A stretch of 64,000 nucleotides of DNA from Streptomyces sp. NP-1717. Lineage in GTDB: Bacteria > Actinomycetota > Actinomycetes > Streptomycetales > Streptomycetaceae. A program made the translations under genes and the position numbers. How positions within the stretch are numbered: position 1 is the stretch's first letter; the number at the start of each line of letters is the position of its first letter. The notes below the pieces were generated by a model that made no database searches, was not told the DNA's origin, and saw nothing but the letters and a program-made list of their open reading frames with translations. Below, piece by piece: positions 1 through 8,552 of the stretch. The stretch covers positions 1 to 64,000 of the forward strand of contig NZ_JAAPBF010000014.1 in the NCBI RefSeq assembly GCF_022695985.1. The letters are read 5' to 3'.

Positions 1-2
1 AG

Positions 3-76
<74 letters not shown>

Positions 77-96
77 CTGGAGACAGTCGCAGATCA

Positions 97-139
97 GGGC
101 CGGTATCGGAGGAATCCGACACCGGCCCTCGGTCATTTT
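97..139 (+). terminator. Rho-independent terminator after tRNA-Pro
   Basis: A strong hairpin pairs GGGCCGGTATCGGA with TCCGACACCGGCCC, with one G-T type mismatch position, and is followed by a T run at 135-139. It lies about 20 nt after the tRNA 3' end, so it most likely terminates the tRNA transcript. Confidence 0.85.
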
Positions 140-188
140 TGGGGACCAGCCTCCTTGACCGGCGTCAGTGGCGCCCCGGGCGAGTGCT

Positions 189-419
189 TCAGAAGGGTCT
201 TTCGTCTTCGGGGATCCGGACCACGATCGTGGCGCGTTTCTCTTCGGAGTCGGCTCCCTCGCGCGCGGCCCACGGTTCGTCGGAGCGCATCCAGGACGGC
301 AGCCCGGCCGGCAGGTCGGCCTCCGGGATCACGGCCAGGTCGGAGGCGGTGAGTGCTTCGCCGTACAGGTCCAGGGGGCGTTGGGTGTCCGGAGTGACGT
401 CGGCGCTCGGAGCGGTCAA
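189..419 (-). CDS. Small hypothetical protein
   Basis: A 76-residue acidic protein with no recognised domain, membrane segment or signal peptide. Codon third positions are strongly G/C-biased, which supports real coding on this strand. The only early in-frame start is TTG at 419, preceded by a weak purine stretch, so the start is uncertain. It ends with a charged tail (RIPEDERPF). The gene converges on the tRNA-Pro terminator, and its promoter would lie in the 420-650 region it shares with the divergent amidohydrolase. No function is proposed. Confidence 0.5.
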   Translation of the reverse strand: MTAPSADVTPDTQRPLDLYGEALTASDLAVIPEADLPAGLPSWMRSDEPWAAREGADSEEKRATIVVRIPEDERPF

Positions 420-544
420 AGCGCTGTTCCGTTGGTCGTGAGGCGTCGCATGGTGGCTTCGAAATCGGTACCGGACGCCGCCGCGCTGTCAGGGAAGGTG
501 GGATGCAGGATGTGCGCGTACGGGCCTCCTGGTCCATACGAGGG

Positions 545-600
545 ATCGATGATGACTCAAAGTAATTCTGTGTGACTTTATGTCATTTTGGCTGTTAGGT
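545..600 (+). promoter_or_regulatory. AT-rich promoter-like segment
   Basis: The stretch 420-651 has no convincing gene on the plus strand. Its 3' part, about 550-598, is much richer in A/T than its surroundings. It contains short symmetric TGAC/GTCA half-sites around 573-583 and a TTAGGT hexamer near 595. It is the likely promoter zone of the amidohydrolase operon, and possibly of the divergent small gene. No canonical -35/-10 pair could be fixed. Confidence 0.35.
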
Positions 601-651
601 GGCGGCACCGGTCAAAACGCCTCCGCGGAGGTCGGGCGAGAGGATGCCTGA

Positions 652-2289
652 ATGCCGCCTGGAACCGACGGCCCGACGACGCACCGCTTCGCACTGCGCG
701 GCCGCATCGTCACCCTTGACGACAACGACACGGTGCTCGACGACGGCGTCGTCTACGTCGGCGACCGGGTCATCGACGCGGTACTCCCCGCCGAGGCACC
801 GGCTCCGCCGGGCTTCGAACAGGTGACTCCGGTCGTCACCGGCGGCACCGTGTATCCCGGGCTTATTGAGCTCCACAACCATCTGCCCTACGACGTCCTG
901 CCGTTGTGGAACGTGCCGAAGAGGTACGGCAACCGCTCGCAGTGGGGTGGGAGCAGGAATCCGGCGTATCGCACCCTGGTCACCGGGCCGATGCGGGTGC
1001 TCGGAGAGGACCCGGAACTGATGCCCGCCGTGGTGCGCTACGTCGAGGCCAAGGCGCTGATCAACGGAACCACGACCACACAGGGCATCGCCCTGTTCAG
1101 CAATGCCGGGGCGCGCCGTATGTACCGCGGAATCGTCCGCAACGTGGAGGCGACCGGCGATCCCGACCTGCCCGAGGCCGGCTCCCGGATCGCCGATGTG
1201 GAGGCGGAGGACGCCGAGAAGTTCCTGGCGCGCCTCAAACAGCCGCACCGGCTGCTTCTCCATCTGGCCGAAGGCACGGACAGGGCGGCCCGGGAGCACT
1301 TCCTCGCCCTCAAGATCAAGGCAGGCCGGTGGGCGATCACCGAGAACCTCGTCGGCATTCACTGCGCCGGGCTCGCGGCCGAGGACTTCCGGGTCCTGGC
1401 CGACCACGGCGCCTCGATGGTGTGGTCACCGCTGTCGAACCTGCTGCTGTACGGGGGGACCGCCGACATCGCCGCTGCCCGCCGGGCTGGTGTGCTCATG
1501 GGGCTGGGTTCGGACTGGTCGGTCTCCGGCAGCAAGGGGCTCCTGGGTGAGCTGAAAGCCGCCCGGCTGGCCGCCGATGTCGGCGAAGTGGACCTCACTG
1601 ACCGCGATCTGGTGGCCATGGCCACCCGGGACGCGGCCCGGATCCTGCGCTGGGAACGCGCCGTGGGTTCCCTGCGGCCCGGACTGCGCGCGGATCTGTT
1701 GATCACCGCCGGCACGGCCGACGACCCCTACACGGCACTCGTCCGGGCCGGGGACGCCGACATCCGGTTGGTCGTCATCGACGGCGTCGCCCGCTACGGA
1801 CTCCGTGACCTGGTCAAGGCGTTGGCCTCCGGCGAAGAACTGGAAAAGGTGTCGGCGACCGGTGCGGGCGGCCGGGTCGTCAACCTCCACGACGCGGCCG
1901 GCGATCCCCTGGTCGCCGGCCTGACGCTGGCCGATGCCACCGATCGGCTGACCACCGCCCTGGCCGACCTGCCCGCGCTCGCCGCCCGCCCCCCGCGGCC
2001 GGCCCCGCTGACCGGGGCGCTCGCAGGGGGCGTGCGCTGGCAGCTGGCACTGGATGAACTGGCTCCGACCGGGGCCGAGTTGCGCCCACGGCTGGGCCTG
2101 TCGGCCGCCGGGCGAACCCACCCCACGGGGCCGGAACCGGGGCCGGCGACGGCAGCGGTCGGCACTCTCACACCCCTCACGCTCGACGGCCTCACCGCCG
2201 GCGCCGACAGCTCCTTCGGAGCAGTCCTGGCCCAGGAAATAAACCTGCCCGCCGACTACGGCGCCCGGCTCGCCCAGCTGCTGACCTGA
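652..2289 (+). CDS. Amidohydrolase-superfamily metal-dependent hydrolase
   Basis: A 545-residue cytoplasmic protein of the amidohydrolase superfamily (ATZ/TRZ or imidazolonepropionase-like), which hydrolyses C-N or C-Cl bonds on small cyclic or amide substrates. Metal ligands can be read in order: H-N-H after strand 1 (ELHNH, about residue 73), H in LLLHLAEG, H in GIHCAGL, and D in GLGSDWS. An N-terminal beta-sandwich (FALRGRIVTLDD...) and its C-terminal return (LRPGLRADLLI) flank the barrel. About 100 C-terminal residues go beyond the usual fold. Start ATG 652 has GAGAGGA 7 nt upstream. It appears to lead an operon with the next two genes. The substrate is unknown. Confidence 0.88.
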   Translation: MPPGTDGPTTHRFALRGRIVTLDDNDTVLDDGVVYVGDRVIDAVLPAEAPAPPGFEQVTPVVTGGTVYPGLIELHNHLPYDVLPLWNVPKRYGNRSQWGGSRNPAYRTLVTGPMRVLGEDPELMPAVVRYVEAKALINGTTTTQGIALFSNAGARRMYRGIVRNVEATGDPDLPEAGSRIADVEAEDAEKFLARLKQPHRLLLHLAEGTDRAAREHFLALKIKAGRWAITENLVGIHCAGLAAEDFRVLADHGASMVWSPLSNLLLYGGTADIAAARRAGVLMGLGSDWSVSGSKGLLGELKAARLAADVGEVDLTDRDLVAMATRDAARILRWERAVGSLRPGLRADLLITAGTADDPYTALVRAGDADIRLVVIDGVARYGLRDLVKALASGEELEKVSATGAGGRVVNLHDAAGDPLVAGLTLADATDRLTTALADLPALAARPPRPAPLTGALAGGVRWQLALDELAPTGAELRPRLGLSAAGRTHPTGPEPGPATAAVGTLTPLTLDGLTAGADSSFGAVLAQEINLPADYGARLAQLLT

Positions 2290-2340
2290 CCTTGTCATTC
2301 GGCGCGAACGCACCCACACCGACCGAACAGGAGCCCAGTC

Positions 2341-3210
2341 ATGCTCATCACCCAGCTCGCTCTGGTGTCCGAGACCCACCTGATCACCCCCTCGCAGCTC
2401 AACCGGGTGGCCGCCGCCCTACAGAAACAGGCGATGCGGGACTTCTCCCCGATCTGGAAGATCCCGGCCAGCGTCGACGCCTTCGACAATCTCGACGACG
2501 TCCCGGTGGGCTACTGGCCGATGATCGTCAAGGACGACATCAACCAGGAGGGGGCGGCCGGCGTTCACCTCGACAACAACGGCCAGCCCTTCTCCCTCAT
2601 CGAGTACAGCGACAGCTGGTCGCTCACCGCCAGCCACGAGATGCTGGAGATGCTCGGAGATCCAGGCGGCAACCGCCTGGTCGCTGGCAAGTCCCTCAAA
2701 CCCGACCAGGGGGTGGTGGAGTACCTGGTGGAGGTCGCCGATCCGTCCGAGGCGCCGGAGAACGGCTACACCATCAACGGTCTGCTGATGTCGGACTTCT
2801 TCACGCCCAGCTTCTACGACCCGGTCGCGGCACCCGGCGTGCGCTACAGCTTCACCGGCAAGCTGGACGGGCCGCGCAAGATTCTGCCCGGCGGCTACAT
2901 CAGCTGGCACGACCCGGTCAGTGACCACTGGTGGCAGCAGGTCTGGTTCGGCACCGACGAGCCCGAGTTCGTCGACCTGGGCAGACTGACGGCCCGTGCC
3001 GGAAGTCTTCGGTCGGCCATCGACTCCCGCACGGGGACGATCTCACGTATCGCCCGCAGTGGTCCGCGGTCCGATCGTTTCGCGGCCGCCCGCTCGTTGA
3101 CCGCGGCGGCCAAGCAGTCCACGGCCTCCCGGGCCAGTGGGTGGCGCAGCCGGATCGACCGGCTACAGGTCGATCCGGTCATCGAGGGCACGTGGGAAGA
3201 CGCGGAGTAG
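2341..3210 (+). CDS. Conserved hypothetical protein with HExxE metalloprotease-like motif
   Basis: A 289-residue protein without signal peptide or membrane span. The central motif SLTASHEMLEMLGDPGGNR (about residue 95-115) has the HExxE pattern of zinc metalloenzymes with a following GDPxGN turn, so metal binding and hydrolysis are plausible but unproven. It contains several aromatic-rich segments (SFYDPV, WHDPVSDHWWQQVWFG), then a basic, serine-rich C-terminal tail of about 80 residues (RSDRFAAARS). It follows the amidohydrolase by 51 nt and precedes the small charged protein by 47 nt on the same strand, so the three are probably co-transcribed. The family could not be named. Confidence 0.75.
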   Translation: MLITQLALVSETHLITPSQLNRVAAALQKQAMRDFSPIWKIPASVDAFDNLDDVPVGYWPMIVKDDINQEGAAGVHLDNNGQPFSLIEYSDSWSLTASHEMLEMLGDPGGNRLVAGKSLKPDQGVVEYLVEVADPSEAPENGYTINGLLMSDFFTPSFYDPVAAPGVRYSFTGKLDGPRKILPGGYISWHDPVSDHWWQQVWFGTDEPEFVDLGRLTARAGSLRSAIDSRTGTISRIARSGPRSDRFAAARSLTAAAKQSTASRASGWRSRIDRLQVDPVIEGTWEDAE

Positions 3211-3257
3211 GAGAATGAAGCGACGTCGGCATCGGATCGCCTGAGACGGAGGGCACC

Positions 3258-3476
3258 GTGGCTGAGAACGAGAAGCGCGGCAAGGACCGTGCCGATGAGC
3301 TGCGCGCATTGATCGACGAGCTTGAAACCGGTACGGATCGTCCCGACGCTCCCGCCCCGAAAGGCCCCCGCGGGGAGAGCTTGCGCGAGGCCGTTCACCG
3401 TCGGATGCGCGAACTCCGTGCTCGTGGGCACGACTCGAAGGAAGAGCCGCCCCCGGACGGCGACGAGTCGACGTGA
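3258..3476 (+). CDS. Small highly charged hypothetical protein
   Basis: A 72-residue, mostly helical and charged protein (rich in E, R, K, D) with no membrane segment or cysteine. GTG start 3258 has a good GGAGGG site 7-8 nt upstream, which supports a real gene. Its last codons, DEST-stop, lie in a 16-bp sequence that is repeated immediately downstream. It is likely the third gene of the amidohydrolase operon. It could be a small binding partner or a regulator, but no family is recognised. Confidence 0.6.
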   Translation: MAENEKRGKDRADELRALIDELETGTDRPDAPAPKGPRGESLREAVHRRMRELRARGHDSKEEPPPDGDEST

Positions 3477-3493
3477 CCGACGAGTCGACGTGA
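3461..3493 (+). repeat. 16-bp tandem duplication at a stop codon
   Basis: CGACGAGTCGACGTGA occurs at 3461-3476 and again at 3478-3493, separated by one base. The first copy contains the final codons and TGA stop of the small charged protein. The second repeats them out of use. It looks like a slippage duplication. Confidence 0.85.
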
Positions 3494-3707
3494 GCTGACG
3501 TCGTGACCGTCGGGACAGGCCTCCTGGTCGCCCTCGACGAGAACGGGGTGGATTCGAAAGGGGCGCCCACCAGCCACCCGTACCGTGCCGCCCCGCTCGA
3601 CGCACGCCGAAGACGCCGGGCGTCACTCACCTGGCCGACGTCGGGCGGCTGAGCCCCGGCCTCCGCCCGACAAGAAGTCTGCTCCACAACGGTCTATCGT
3701 TTTAAAC

Positions 3708-4052
3708 ATGACGACACAAACGACACATCTCACGCATTACACGGTCCAGCGCGGTGACACGCTCAGCGCTATCGCCGAGATGTTCGGGACAACGGTCGAG
3801 AAGCTCGTCAAGTGGAACCGGATCGAGGACGAGGATCTGATTCACCCTGGTCAGCGGCTGATCGTTGCCGAGGACGACTCACCGCAGGACACCATCTACA
3901 CGGTGAAAGCGGGTGACACGCTCGGCGCTATCGCCGAGATGTTCGGGACGACGGTCGAGAGGCTCGTCAAGTGGAACCGGATCAAGGATCCGGACCTGAT
4001 TCATCCGGATCAGCGGCTCGTAGTCGCCAAATCGGATACGACAGCGGCATGA
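3708..4052 (+). CDS. Tandem LysM-domain protein
   Basis: A 114-residue protein made almost entirely of two LysM repeats (HYTVQRGDTLSAIAEMFG... and IYTVKAGDTLGAIAEMFG...), a fold that binds N-acetylglucosamine polymers such as peptidoglycan. The repeats are nearly identical in DNA with a 159-bp period, so the gene arose by a recent internal duplication. ATG 3708 was chosen because protein similarity begins there and the upstream frame is poor. The upstream ribosome site is weak. There is no signal peptide or membrane anchor, which is odd for a wall-binding domain. It converges on the next gene across a strong hairpin. Confidence 0.85.
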   Translation: MTTQTTHLTHYTVQRGDTLSAIAEMFGTTVEKLVKWNRIEDEDLIHPGQRLIVAEDDSPQDTIYTVKAGDTLGAIAEMFGTTVERLVKWNRIKDPDLIHPDQRLVVAKSDTTAA

Positions 4053-4070
4053 CCGAGTAATGAGTCCATT

Positions 4071-4097
4071 CGAGCCTCGCGGCCACCGCGAGGCTCG
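4071..4097. terminator. Bidirectional hairpin terminator
   Basis: A perfect 12-bp stem (CGAGCCTCGCGG / CCGCGAGGCTCG) with a CCA loop sits between the convergent LysM gene and the coiled-coil membrane protein. No T tract is present, which is typical for Streptomyces terminators. Confidence 0.8.
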
Positions 4098-4110
4098 ACG
4101 AGTCAAGTTC

Positions 4111-5166
4111 TCACCCCGCCGAGGTTTGCGTAGCGCGTTTGCGCTTGTCGGCCTGCTTGCTCGGGCCTCCGACGGAGTTGAGTACGGACTGGCCCTGATT
4201 GTCGACGAACACGGTGAAGAGCTGCTGGGCATAGCCGAAAATCGCGGCCCAAGCGATGATCTGCGCCGATGAATCGAGCGCCTGGAGACCAGGGACGAAC
4301 TCTCCACGCATGAGAAGCAGTCCGAGTACGGCCGTGAGCGCACCGGTCGGAAGTTTCAGCAACGCCAGCGCGACGGGAACGTTGTAGGGCGTGGATGTGC
4401 CCCTGATACGTCGCAGTGAGGTGGCTGCGGCGACAGTTGCGGCCACGAGCCCTACGAATTCGACGACGAGGTAGTCCCACCGGGATGCCACCGTGGCGTA
4501 CAGGTCATCGACATCGCCCGGCGCCTCCGGACCCCCTCCGCCGTCGGCGCTCGCGGTGGGACAGACCACTCCCATGCGTTCGGGGTTGAAACAGAGGGGA
4601 ACTGTCTTCGGTGACAGACCGCCGAGCAGGGCGACCGCAATGGCGACGACCGCCAGAACCGCCGCCATGCCGTAGACGATGCGAGCGAAACTGCGGACCC
4701 TGAGGGCCTCTTTCAGATGTCCCTGCCGGGCGACGGTCATCGCGTCGACGAGCACTTCCCGTTGGGCGTCGTCGAGGGTTCCCCCCGCTCGGACCGAGAG
4801 GGCGATCTCTTCGAGCTGCACCCTCCGTTCGTCGGTGACAGGAAGATGCTCCCGGACGTAGGCGACCAGGCCGGAGAGCATCGCCTTGACGTCGTCCAGC
4901 GGTGACAGGCGCAGCATGAGGTTGTGCGCGGCGTCGTAATGGGTTTGCGCGACCGCCAGGTGGGCCGCCGGGTGTTGCCGAAGGTGATCGTGGCGGAGCT
5001 GTTCCCTCGCTTCCTTCAGCTCTTTGAAGGCCTGCGCCGCCAGGGGCTGTGCTTCCGCCGGAACCTGTCCCTGGCCTGCCCTGGTCTCAAGGAGCGCTTC
5101 CAGCTCACTCACGCGCGAGCGGAGACTTTCCTTCAGCTCCCAGCTCCCCCTTTCGTATCTGCTCAT
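4111..5166 (-). CDS. Coiled-coil membrane protein, hypothetical
   Basis: About 351 residues. The first 170 residues are charged and heptad-like (ELKESLRSRVSELEALLET), suggesting a cytoplasmic coiled coil. Four probable membrane helices follow: IVYGMAAVLAVVAIAVALL, YLVVEFVGLVAATVAAATSL, VALALLKLPTGALTAVLGLLLM, and a last one in IIAWAAIFGYAQQLF. A loop between helices 1 and 2 holds two cysteines (LCFNPERMGVVC). ATG 5166 is preceded by GGAG and AGGAGG. Upstream in-frame ATG codons at 5202 and 5241 are possible. It may be a sensor or scaffold, but no named family fits. Confidence 0.7.
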   Translation of the reverse strand: MSRYERGSWELKESLRSRVSELEALLETRAGQGQVPAEAQPLAAQAFKELKEAREQLRHDHLRQHPAAHLAVAQTHYDAAHNLMLRLSPLDDVKAMLSGLVAYVREHLPVTDERRVQLEEIALSVRAGGTLDDAQREVLVDAMTVARQGHLKEALRVRSFARIVYGMAAVLAVVAIAVALLGGLSPKTVPLCFNPERMGVVCPTASADGGGGPEAPGDVDDLYATVASRWDYLVVEFVGLVAATVAAATSLRRIRGTSTPYNVPVALALLKLPTGALTAVLGLLLMRGEFVPGLQALDSSAQIIAWAAIFGYAQQLFTVFVDNQGQSVLNSVGGPSKQADKRKRATQTSAG

Positions 5167-5439
5167 CCTCCTACGCTCCCAGAAACTCGACTTGTCTCCC
5201 ATATGCCGACTATGGGCGCTCCCGCCCGGCTCATGCCGCATTTCCCGGCCTGGGACCGGCCCGCGTCGGTGGCGCTCGGGTCACACCGCATGCAACCGGG
5301 AACATCCGGAGTCTTGTCCCCATCACCAGGAGAGCCGACCGAGCCGCGTCTGCCGAGAACTGGGCCCGGTTCTTGTGCGTCCCACTGGTTACGATCAGGA
5401 TGGGGGACCGAAGTGCGTTGTGCGGCAGGGGAGTTCAGG

Positions 5440-6267
5440 GTGTACGGCAGATCCGGCCGGATACGTCACGGGGCCGCCGGTCTCGCCGTCGGAGTGCTGC
5501 TCGCGGGGTGCTCCGGAGGCGGTGACGCCCCGGACACGGACCGGGCGAAGCCCGCGGCGACGGCCTCCGGCGCCAAAGAGGCGAAAGGCGACGGCGCGGC
5601 ACCGGGGCCCGCGGCCACCACCGGGCTGGACTTCTCTCCCGACGAGAGCCGCGAACCGCGGACCCGGGCCCAGGCCCTGCGGCTGGCCCGCGCCGTCGCG
5701 GCCGAGCCCCGGCGGTACGGGGCCGGGTACGTCGAGCGGAACCCGTACGAGAGCGACCCCGGCTCGCTCGCCGTGCTCGACGAGGACTGCGTCTGGCAGC
5801 GCGAACCGCTCCCGCCCTCCGTACTGACCAGCTTCACCCGCTACAGCGAACTGCCCGCGAAGGGCGGCAAGGGCCCGATCCGGATCGCCGCCACCGTCGT
5901 CGTGCACCGGGAGGTCTCCGACGCGGAGTGGGAGATGGCGCGCACCCTCGAAGAGGCGCTGCGCTGCCCCGAGCAGCAGCTCAGCCAGGACGAGCGGCTC
6001 ACCGGGCTGCTGTCGGCGGGACTGCCGTTCGGTGTCGGACAGTTCTCCTCCGAGGACTCGATCTCCGAGAGCGGCGAGTACCACAGCGACGCACTCGGCG
6101 GCCCCCACCACTACATCTGGGGACAGAGCCGACTGGGCAAGGTCACGGTCTCGGCGGTCGGCAAGGGCTCCGAGGGCCACGCCCCGGAAGAGATCGATAC
6201 GGCCGTCACGGAGGCGACGGGCGTCATGCTCGCCATAACCGAGGACGAGCTGGAGGGCCCGCGGTGA
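5440..6267 (+). CDS. Secreted lipoprotein, hypothetical
   Basis: A 275-residue protein with a type II signal peptide: basic N-terminus (GRSGRIRHG), hydrophobic core and lipobox LLAGC with Cys24. A low-complexity Ala/Gly/Asp linker precedes a globular domain. GTG 5440 was chosen because GGGGAG lies 6-7 nt upstream and the signal peptide begins directly. The frame is open further upstream, but nothing there looks like a signal sequence. It overlaps the following receptor kinase gene by 4 nt (GTGA), so the two are translationally coupled. A role in the same sensing system as the two kinases is a reasonable inference. Confidence 0.82.
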   Translation: MYGRSGRIRHGAAGLAVGVLLAGCSGGGDAPDTDRAKPAATASGAKEAKGDGAAPGPAATTGLDFSPDESREPRTRAQALRLARAVAAEPRRYGAGYVERNPYESDPGSLAVLDEDCVWQREPLPPSVLTSFTRYSELPAKGGKGPIRIAATVVVHREVSDAEWEMARTLEEALRCPEQQLSQDERLTGLLSAGLPFGVGQFSSEDSISESGEYHSDALGGPHHYIWGQSRLGKVTVSAVGKGSEGHAPEEIDTAVTEATGVMLAITEDELEGPR

Positions 6268-8549
6268 GCGAGCCGCTGCTGCCCACCGACCCCGCGTCGA
6301 TCGGCGGCCACCGGCTGCTGGCCCGCCTCGGCGCCGGCGGTATGGGCGTGGTCTACCTCGGCCGTACGGAGTCGGGGGCGCTGGCCGCGGTCAAGGTCAT
6401 CCAGGCCGAGTACGCGGACGATCCCGGCTTCCGTGCCCGCTTCCGCCGCGAGGTCGACCTGGCCCGCCGGGTGTCCAGCCCCTGGGCGGTCCCCGTCACC
6501 GGCGCGGAACCGGAAGCGGCGGAGCCGTGGCTGGCCACCGTCTTCGTCCCCGGTCCCTCGCTCGGCGAGGCGGTCGCCCGCCACGGTCCGCTGCCGGTGC
6601 GCAGTGTGCGCGCGCTGGCCAGGATGCTCGCCGGGGCACTGGGCGCGGTGCACGCGGCGGGACTGGTGCACCGGGACGTCAAGCCGGGCAACGTCCTGCT
6701 GGCCGTGGACGGCCCCCGGCTGATCGACTTCGGCATCGCCCGCGCGACCGACGAGACCGCGCTCACCTCGACCGACATGGTCGTCGGCACGCCCGGTTAC
6801 CTCTCGCCCGAACAGGCCGAGGCGCGCGGCGCCGGGGTGGGACCGGCGAGCGACGTGTTCTCGCTGGGGTGTCTGCTGGCGTACGCGCTGACGGGGCGGC
6901 CCCCGTTCGGCGGCGGGACGGCGGACGCGCTGCTCTACCGCACGGTGCACGACGAGCCGGACATCGGCGCGGACGGCGCGGACGGCGCGTGGGGCGAACG
7001 GGACCCGGAGCTGCGCCGGCTCCTGCTCTCCTGCCTGGCGAAGGACCCGGCCGCCCGGCCCACGGCCGGGCGCATCGCCGCGGAACTGGCCGGGGACGCC
7101 ACGCCCGAGGACGCCGAGGGCGGTGGCGGCGGCGCCGACTGGCTGCCGGAGGACGTCGTACGGGGCATCGCCGGCCGCGCGGCCGAGATGCTGGCACTGC
7201 CCGACATCGAACCGACGGCGGCGGGCGGGCCCGCCCCGGAATCCGGGGAACCGGTGACCGTGGTGACCGGTGCGGACGACAGCGGCCAACGCCCCTCCCG
7301 CAGAAGGCTGTTCGCCCTCACCGGCGGCGCGCTGCTCGCCGTCGCGGCCGGTGGCGGGGCCTGGGCCGCCCTGCGGGACGACGACTCCCGCAACGGCGAG
7401 GACACGGGCCCGCGCTGGGCCATCGGCGTCCAGGCGGACCTGTCCGGTAAGAGCAGGGCGGCCGGGCAGGCGCAGGAGCGGGGCGCCCGGCTGGCGATCG
7501 AGCGGTACAACGCCCGTGAGCCCGGCAAGGACAGACCCTTCGCACTCGCGCTGCGCACCGCCGACGACGGCGGCACCGCGCGACGCGCCCCGGACGCCGC
7601 CGAGAAGCTGATCGGCGACCCCGACGTCCTCGCCGTGATCGGCCCGACGAGCGACGCGGCGGCTGAGGCGGTCATGGGCGCGTACGACGAGGCGCTGCTG
7701 CCCGTGCTGACCGTCTCGGCCGGCGGCATGATGATGACCCGGGGGCAGCCCCGGTCCCTCGTCCACTGCCGCCCCGGCGACGCCGCGCTGTCCGTCCCCA
7801 TCGCCGTCCATCTCGCCCAACTGGCCGCGAAGGACAAGGAGATGGGGCGGACGGGACTGCTCCAGGACCGTACGGCGCAGACGTACGCCTGGGAGTCCGC
7901 CACCATCACCTCGCTGCTGCTGCGCGATTCCGGCATGCCGGCCTACCCCCGTGTGATCCCGGCCGGTGTCGAGGACATGAAGCCCGTCGTCACCGACATC
8001 CTGAAGGCCGGTACGGGCTCCTTCGTCTACGCCGGTTACGCGCCGGGGGCGGCGAAGGTGGCGCGCGAGCTGGCGGCGGCCGGTTTCGACGGGCCCCGGC
8101 TGGCGTCCCAGGCCGTGCTCGACCCGGAGTTCCTCCGGCTGGCGGGGGACGCGGCCGAGGGCTGGCTGCTGACCGCCTCGTTCGTGTCCGCCGCCGACAC
8201 CCCGGAGGCGGCGGACTTCACCGCCGCGTACCGCGAGCGTTTCGGGACCGCGCCGCCGTACTACGCGGCGGAGGCGTACGACGCGGTGAACCTGGTCGTC
8301 CAGGAGCTGGTGAAGGGAGCGAAGCCGGCGGCTGCGGCGAAGGAGAACGAGTCGCCCTCTCCGTCGGGTCAACAGCCGCCGAAGAGGGCCGAGTTGGTGG
8401 GTCTGCTGCGCAAGAGCACCTACCGGGGGACGACGAAGCGGTTCGCGTTCGACGCGGAGCGGGGGAGCTTCGCCGGGGACGGCGTGTTCCTGTACGAGGT
8501 CAGGGACGGCGGCTTCCGCTTCCTGGGACCCGCGCCCACCGGCGCGTAA
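6264..8549 (+). CDS. Receptor Ser/Thr kinase with type I periplasmic-binding-protein sensor
   Basis: A 761-residue membrane kinase. Residues about 14-280 form a Hanks-type kinase: glycine loop LGAGGMG, AVK lysine, HRDVKPGN catalytic loop (D near 138), DFG near 155 and GTPGYLSPEQ. A linker leads to one membrane helix (about 348-372, LFALTGGALLAVAAGGG). The outer region (about 385-760) resembles branched-chain amino-acid binding proteins (GVQADLSG, QERGARLAIERYN, AVIGPTSD, YYAAEAYDAVNL). Family knowledge suggests that ligand capture outside controls phosphorylation inside. GTG 6264 overlaps the lipoprotein stop. The next gene is a paralogue 3 nt away. Confidence 0.93.
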   Translation: MSEPLLPTDPASIGGHRLLARLGAGGMGVVYLGRTESGALAAVKVIQAEYADDPGFRARFRREVDLARRVSSPWAVPVTGAEPEAAEPWLATVFVPGPSLGEAVARHGPLPVRSVRALARMLAGALGAVHAAGLVHRDVKPGNVLLAVDGPRLIDFGIARATDETALTSTDMVVGTPGYLSPEQAEARGAGVGPASDVFSLGCLLAYALTGRPPFGGGTADALLYRTVHDEPDIGADGADGAWGERDPELRRLLLSCLAKDPAARPTAGRIAAELAGDATPEDAEGGGGGADWLPEDVVRGIAGRAAEMLALPDIEPTAAGGPAPESGEPVTVVTGADDSGQRPSRRRLFALTGGALLAVAAGGGAWAALRDDDSRNGEDTGPRWAIGVQADLSGKSRAAGQAQERGARLAIERYNAREPGKDRPFALALRTADDGGTARRAPDAAEKLIGDPDVLAVIGPTSDAAAEAVMGAYDEALLPVLTVSAGGMMMTRGQPRSLVHCRPGDAALSVPIAVHLAQLAAKDKEMGRTGLLQDRTAQTYAWESATITSLLLRDSGMPAYPRVIPAGVEDMKPVVTDILKAGTGSFVYAGYAPGAAKVARELAAAGFDGPRLASQAVLDPEFLRLAGDAAEGWLLTASFVSAADTPEAADFTAAYRERFGTAPPYYAAEAYDAVNLVVQELVKGAKPAAAAKENESPSPSGQQPPKRAELVGLLRKSTYRGTTKRFAFDAERGSFAGDGVFLYEVRDGGFRFLGPAPTGA

Positions 8550-8552
8550 CCG

